From NCBI GenBank assembly GCA_016795325.1, contig JAEUHY010000025.1, positions 62,001-126,000 on the forward strand: 64,000 nucleotides of DNA, in the 5' to 3' direction. Of this stretch, positions 59,506-64,000 are shown piece after piece. Positions within the stretch are counted from its first letter, which is position 1, and each line of letters begins with the position of its first letter. The position numbers and the translations under genes were made by a program. The notes beneath the pieces were generated by a model. That model had not been told where the DNA came from and ran no database searches. It saw only the letters and a program-made list of their open reading frames with translations. The DNA comes from Planctomycetota bacterium. GTDB lineage: Bacteria > Planctomycetota > UBA1135 > GCA-002686595.

Positions 59506-61905
59506 ATGAACGCGTCGGCGCCATCCCCCGAACTCCTGCACAAGATGGACGCCTATTGGCGGGCGGCCAACTACTTGTCGGTGGGTCAGATGTACTTGGT
59601 CGACAATCCGCTTTTGCGCAGGCCGCTCGTGTTGTCCGACGTGAAACGTCGGATTCTGGGCCACTGGGGCACGACGCCGGGACAGAACTTCATCTACGTA
59701 CATCTGAACCGACTCATAAAGCGGGACGGTTTGGACATGATCTTTGTGTCGGGGCCAGGCCACGGAGGACCCGCGCTCGTAGCGAACACCTACCTCGAGG
59801 GAACCTACAGCGAGGTCTATCCACACATCGGTCAAGACCTCGAAGGCCTGCGAAGGCTGTTCTTGCAGTTCTCGTTTCCAGGCGGCATCCCGAGCCACGT
59901 TTCGCCGGAAACGCCGGGCTCGATTCATGAGGGCGGCGAGCTCGGCTACTCGTTGAGTCACGCGTTTGGCGCCGCCCTGGACAACCCGGAATTGATCGTG
60001 GCCTGCGTCATCGGTGATGGAGAGGCGGAGACCGGGCCCTTGGCGACGGCGTGGCACTCGAACAAGTTCCTGAACGCCGCCTGCGATGGCGCCGTGCTGC
60101 CCATCCTGCACCTCAACGGCTACAAGATCGCGAGCCCCGCTGTACTGGCCCGCATCCCCCATGCCGAGCTCGAGCAGCTGTTCCTCGGTTATGGCTGGGA
60201 TCCAATCTTCGTCGAAGGCGAGGTCCCAGAGCTGATGCACGCGGCGATGGCTTCCGCGTTGGACACGGCGGTGCGCCGGATCCAGGAAGCTCAGCGAGAA
60301 GCCCGTTCGAGCGCGAAACTCGCGTCGCGCCCGCGCTGGCCCATGATCGTGTTGCGTTCTCCAAAGGGCTGGACGGGTCCTCGAGTGGTGAACGGCAAGC
60401 GCGTCGAGGGAAGCTTTCGCGCGCACCAGACGCCGCTGTCGGACTTTCGGAACCACCCGGAGCAGCTGCGAGCACTCGAAGAGTGGATGCGTAGCTATCG
60501 GCCCGAGGAGTTGTTCGACACCGCAGGTCGATTCCTGCCGGAGCTCGCCGCTCTGGCGCCTGAGGGCGCGCGACGCATGGGCGCGAACCCTCGAGCCAAC
60601 GGCGGAATGCTGCTGCGCGATCTGAACTTGCCAGACTGCCGCCAGTACGGCGTCGAGGTGCTCGCCCCAGGCGAGATCGGCGTCGGCGATACACGCGTGC
60701 TCGGTCCGTTTATTCGCGACGTGGTCGTGCTGAACGAGGCCCACAGGAACTTCCGCGTGTTCGGCCCCGACGAGACGCTCTCGAACGGGCTGGAGTCGCT
60801 CTTCGAAGCGACTTCTCGTCAATGGAACGCGGCTACGGAGCCAGATGACGAGCGCCTAGCCCCCACTGGACGCGTGCTGGAGATGCTGAGCGAACACCAG
60901 TGCCAGGGTTGGCTGGAAGGCTACTTGCTCACGGGACGGCACGGCCTGTTCAACTCCTACGAAGCGTTCATCCACATCGTCGACTCGATGTTCAACCAAC
61001 ACGCGAAGTGGCTCAAGGTGACCCGGACGCTGCCGTGGCGTCGCCCTATCGCGTCACTGAATTACTTGCTGGCATCCCATGTGTGGCGACAGGACCACAA
61101 CGGATTCACGCACCAGGATCCGGGCTTCCTCGACCACGTGGCGAACAAGAAGTCCGAGGTGGTGCGCATCTACCTCCCGCCCGACGCCAACTGCCTCCTG
61201 TCGGTGATGGACCACTGCCTGCGCAGCCGCCACTACGTCAACGTGGTGGTCGCCGGGAAACACCCCGCCCCTCAGTGGCTCACGATGCAACAAGCCGTGG
61301 AGCATTGTGCAGCTGGAATCGGAATCTGGCCCTGGGCCAGCAATCACCACGGCGAGGCGCCGGATCTCGTCATCGCGTGCTGCGGGGACGTGCCCACCTT
61401 GGAGGCGCTGGCCGCCGTGTCGATCCTGAATGCGCACCTTCCCGAGCTTCGCATCCGCGTCGTCAACGTCGTCGATCTGATGCGGCTCCACCCGGCGAGC
61501 GAGCATCCGCACGGCTTGAGCGATGAGAGCTTCGACGCGCTGTTCACGCGCGACAAGCCGGTGCTGTTCGCGTTTCACGGCTACCCGTCGCTCATCCACC
61601 GTCTGACCTATCGCCGCACGAATCACGGCAACATCCATGTCCGCGGATACAAGGAGGAAGGGACCGTGACGACGCCGTTCGACATGACGGTGCTCAACGA
61701 CTTGGATCGCTTCCACCTCGCGCTCGACGTGATCGAGCGCGTGCCGAAAGCGCGCGCCCTCGGTTCGGCGCTGCAAGTCCGGTTGCGGACGAAGCTGCTC
61801 GAACATCGCGAGTACATCCACAGACACGGCGAAGACATGCCGGAGATCCGTGATTGGCGCTGGCCGCGAAGCGCTCTGAGCACTGAGTCCGCGCTGTCGG
61901 CGTAG
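59506..61905 (+). CDS. xfp: Xylulose-5-phosphate/fructose-6-phosphate phosphoketolase
   Basis: A 799-residue thiamine-diphosphate enzyme that splits xylulose-5-P or fructose-6-P with inorganic phosphate to acetyl-phosphate and a shorter sugar phosphate. Motifs are [73 protein letters not shown] and the ThDP site [20 protein letters not shown]; the second half has [14 protein letters not shown] and the C-terminal [19 protein letters not shown]. Length and motifs fit the family exactly. The ATG at 59506 follows GAGAGG at a 4-base gap, one of few clear ribosome-binding sites. A nearby acetate kinase is not seen in the window. Confidence 0.95.
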   Translation: MNASAPSPELLHKMDAYWRAANYLSVGQMYLVDNPLLRRPLVLSDVKRRILGHWGTTPGQNFIYVHLNRLIKRDGLDMIFVSGPGHGGPALVANTYLEGTYSEVYPHIGQDLEGLRRLFLQFSFPGGIPSHVSPETPGSIHEGGELGYSLSHAFGAALDNPELIVACVIGDGEAETGPLATAWHSNKFLNAACDGAVLPILHLNGYKIASPAVLARIPHAELEQLFLGYGWDPIFVEGEVPELMHAAMASALDTAVRRIQEAQREARSSAKLASRPRWPMIVLRSPKGWTGPRVVNGKRVEGSFRAHQTPLSDFRNHPEQLRALEEWMRSYRPEELFDTAGRFLPELAALAPEGARRMGANPRANGGMLLRDLNLPDCRQYGVEVLAPGEIGVGDTRVLGPFIRDVVVLNEAHRNFRVFGPDETLSNGLESLFEATSRQWNAATEPDDERLAPTGRVLEMLSEHQCQGWLEGYLLTGRHGLFNSYEAFIHIVDSMFNQHAKWLKVTRTLPWRRPIASLNYLLASHVWRQDHNGFTHQDPGFLDHVANKKSEVVRIYLPPDANCLLSVMDHCLRSRHYVNVVVAGKHPAPQWLTMQQAVEHCAAGIGIWPWASNHHGEAPDLVIACCGDVPTLEALAAVSILNAHLPELRIRVVNVVDLMRLHPASEHPHGLSDESFDALFTRDKPVLFAFHGYPSLIHRLTYRRTNHGNIHVRGYKEEGTVTTPFDMTVLNDLDRFHLALDVIERVPKARALGSALQVRLRTKLLEHREYIHRHGEDMPEIRDWRWPRSALSTESALSA

Positions 61906-62140
61906 CTGAGTCCGATCATGATCCCGAACTTCGCATGGCGCGTTCTCCAGCTTTGCAGCTGCAACCAGAGCTGGACGGCGCCCACCCGACCCCATGGACG
62001 GCGAGCGCCGCAGAGCAGGCACATCGCCGATCGCGGGCGCGACGTGCGTGATCACGGGAGGGCGCTGATGGAGCGCCGCAGGTTCGGCGAGGCGGCGTCC
62101 GCGCTCGGAATCCTCCGCTGCAGTACACGAGGCGCCGAGC

Positions 62141-64000
62141 GTGGCTGACGCTCCGAATCGCGCCGTGTCGAGCGACGCCGTGAGCGGGACGCAGCCGGTC
62201 AGCGACACGGGTCAGCCGTGGACGCTGGATGTCGCTCAGGCTCTTGCCGCGTACGACGCCGATGGCGACCAGGGACTGACGGAAGAGGAGGCCTCGCGCC
62301 GCCTGGCTCGCGACGGTCCCAACGTTCTGCGCGCCGCTGCGCCCATCCCTACTTGGCGTCGTGTCCTGGGCCAGTTCCAAGACCCGTTGATCTACCTGTT
62401 GCTCGCTGCCATCGGCATTTCCTTCGCTGCGTGGTGGCTCGAGGACGCGCATGGTTGGCCCGTCGACACCCTGGCCGTGCTCGCGATCGTCTTGCTCAAC
62501 GGCGTGCTCGGCTATGTGCAGGAGGCGAGGGCTCGCAGCGCCGTCGCAGCGCTTGCGCGACTGATGACGACCAGCTCCAGCGTCGTGCGCGGCAGTCGAA
62601 CCCTTCGAGTGCCGAGCGAGAGCCTCGTCACCGGCGATCTACTGCTCTTGGCGGAAGGTGACGCTGTTGGCGCCGATGCGCGACTGACCAGTGCCAGCAA
62701 CCTGCGAGTGCAAGAAGCGTCCTTGACCGGCGAGAGTCACGCAGTTTCGAAGGGCACGGCCCCGCTCGGAGGCGCGATCCCGCTCGGCGATCGTTCGAAC
62801 ATGGTGTTCAAGGGCACCGCGGTCTCGCAGGGCGTCGGCCGCGCGGTGGTCTGCGCGACGGGAATGGCCACGGAGATGGGCTCTGTCGCCAAGTTGTTGG
62901 ACGCGACCGTTGAGAAGCCGACGCCGCTGCAGCAGGAAGTGTCCCGTCTAGGACGGCGGTTGAGCGCGGCGGTGCTGGTGGTGGCGATCATCGTGGTGGG
63001 CGCGACGCTGATCATGTTCCCGCCCAGCGACGCCGCGGGTCTCGTCGAAGTGCTGCTCCTTGGCGTCGCGCTTGCGGTGGCCGCGGTTCCCGAGGGCCTG
63101 CCCGCCGTGCTCTCCGTGGTCCTAGCGCTCGGTGTGCAGCGCCTCGCTCGCCGAAGTGCGATCGTGAAGAAGCTCTCGTCCGTGGAGACGCTCGGGTGCG
63201 CGTCGGTGATTTGTTCGGACAAGACCGGAACGCTCACGCGCGCCGAGATGACGATCGAGAAGATCCTCACCGCGAGCGGCGAAACACGTGTCACCGGCGT
63301 CGGCTATGCGCCGGAAGGCGAAGTCCTGCACGGTGACTCGCCGATGGAGTCCGGCGGCCTGCGTGACGAACAAGCGCTCGCACTCGAAATCGGTGCGCGT
63401 GCAGGCAATTCCAACTTGAGGCGGACGCCGGAGGGCGTCTGGGAGATCCAAGGCGACCCCACGGAGGCGGCGTTTCTCGTGGCGGAGCGCAAATTGGCGG
63501 GCGGCGTCGCACCAAGTGAGCGCTACAAGCGCCTCGCGGAGATCCCGTTCACCTCAGAGCGCAGGATGATGTCGGTCGTCGTGAGCGACAGCCATCGAGG
63601 CGGCGCCATCGTGCTCTACAGCAAGGGTGCGCCAGGTGTCCTGCTCGAGCACTGCACGCACGAGCGAGTCGGACGAGAAGCGATCGTGATGGACTCCGCT
63701 GCGCGGGCGCGGATCTTGGCGGGAGTCGGTGCGCTCTCCGACGCGGCCCTGCGAACTCTGGCTGTCGCCTCTCGGGATTTGGATGCGGGCGAGAATCCGA
63801 GCGCGGGACAGTCGCTCGAGTCACGACTGGTCTACGCCGGCGTCGTCGGCATGATCGACCCGCCGCGCGCCGAGGCGCTCGACGCGATCCGCGAGGCGCG
63901 CGGCGCGGGCATTCGGACGATCATGGTCACGGGAGACCATCCGCGCACCGCAGCGCGCATCGCGGCAGACCTGGGCATCGCGAGCGCGGACGCCGCGGTG
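62141..64000 (+). CDS. P-type cation-transporting ATPase (P2 type), 3' end outside the window
   Basis: The first 620 codons of a P-type ATPase are visible. The N-terminal cation-ATPase domain has LTEEEASRRLARDGPNVL. Membrane helices start at LIYLLLAAIGISFAAWW. The actuator domain has LTGES. The fourth membrane helix has VPEGLPAVLS, as in SERCA/PMR1-type calcium pumps. The phosphorylation site SDKTGTLT gives Asp 360. The nucleotide-binding part has GDPTEAAFL and YSKGAPGVLL, and the hinge MVTGDHPRTA comes near the cut. The helix-4 motif suggests calcium, or another group II cation, as substrate. The GTG at 62141 fits the beginning of the domain. It follows the phosphoketolase gene on the same strand. 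Confidence 0.9.
   Translation, partial: MADAPNRAVSSDAVSGTQPVSDTGQPWTLDVAQALAAYDADGDQGLTEEEASRRLARDGPNVLRAAAPIPTWRRVLGQFQDPLIYLLLAAIGISFAAWWLEDAHGWPVDTLAVLAIVLLNGVLGYVQEARARSAVAALARLMTTSSSVVRGSRTLRVPSESLVTGDLLLLAEGDAVGADARLTSASNLRVQEASLTGESHAVSKGTAPLGGAIPLGDRSNMVFKGTAVSQGVGRAVVCATGMATEMGSVAKLLDATVEKPTPLQQEVSRLGRRLSAAVLVVAIIVVGATLIMFPPSDAAGLVEVLLLGVALAVAAVPEGLPAVLSVVLALGVQRLARRSAIVKKLSSVETLGCASVICSDKTGTLTRAEMTIEKILTASGETRVTGVGYAPEGEVLHGDSPMESGGLRDEQALALEIGARAGNSNLRRTPEGVWEIQGDPTEAAFLVAERKLAGGVAPSERYKRLAEIPFTSERRMMSVVVSDSHRGGAIVLYSKGAPGVLLEHCTHERVGREAIVMDSAARARILAGVGALSDAALRTLAVASRDLDAGENPSAGQSLESRLVYAGVVGMIDPPRAEALDAIREARGAGIRTIMVTGDHPRTAARIAADLGIASADAAV

Overview
The window is bacterial chromosome of high G+C, dense with genes on both strands, and most likely from a member of the Planctomycetota. 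That placement is inference. It rests on a membrane-anchored squalene-cyclase-like toroid protein, an ECF sigma factor fused to a long extracytoplasmic tail, large secreted proteins sharing a C-terminal domain, a two-heme beta-propeller cytochrome, flagellar hook genes, and the rarity of Shine-Dalgarno sequences. No rRNA, tRNA, CRISPR array or complete insertion sequence was found.

Layout. 0-2.7 kb: a partial DUF6265-like gene, then an AAA ATPase paired with a lower-G+C TIR/deoxyribosyltransferase-like gene. 2.8-8.8 kb: housekeeping genes (rimO, trxC, mazG) and a HemS-like gene behind a Fur-like palindrome. 8.9-31.8 kb: secreted, envelope and signalling genes (metalloprotease, hybrid histidine kinase, GHKL ATPase, PPC-domain lipoprotein, HPP protein, S41 peptidase, TlpA-like protein, FHA-GAF-cyclase, MgtE, three lipoprotein or membrane-anchored unknowns, a sigma-factor fusion, MgtC, a toroid protein). 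32-39 kb: alcohol dehydrogenase, arylsulfotransferase-like protein, peptide transporter, an ECF sigma factor with a membrane partner, and a secreted protein.

39.4-44 kb is an accessory island of toxin-antitoxin type genes, several of them decaying: hipBA with two matching operators, an orphan antitoxin-like stub, an MNT nucleotidyltransferase, a DUF433 gene with an internal stop, a DUF5615-like fragment, a PIN-domain gene, and a frameshifted nucleotidyltransferase paralogue that has also lost a catalytic Asp. It abuts pccB.

45.7-49.5 kb holds the most striking feature: four copies of a near-perfect inverted repeat of 91-101 bases. Two copies follow the stop codons of tandem duplicated genes. 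One lies inside an open reading frame and adds about 30 codons without breaking it. One touches a start codon and appears to supply its -10 box. A fifth palindrome at 33.1 kb shares only the outer tip sequence. 49.5-53.3 kb carries fliK-flgD-flgE. 53.7-64 kb carries the cytochrome, a cbpA-cbpM chaperone pair, a DUF1269 protein, phosphoketolase and a P-type ATPase cut by the window end.

Regulatory theme: at least ten genes have a TANNNN hexamer (mostly TACNNT or TACAAC) ending 6-8 bases before the start codon and no Shine-Dalgarno sequence, which suggests frequent leaderless transcripts.
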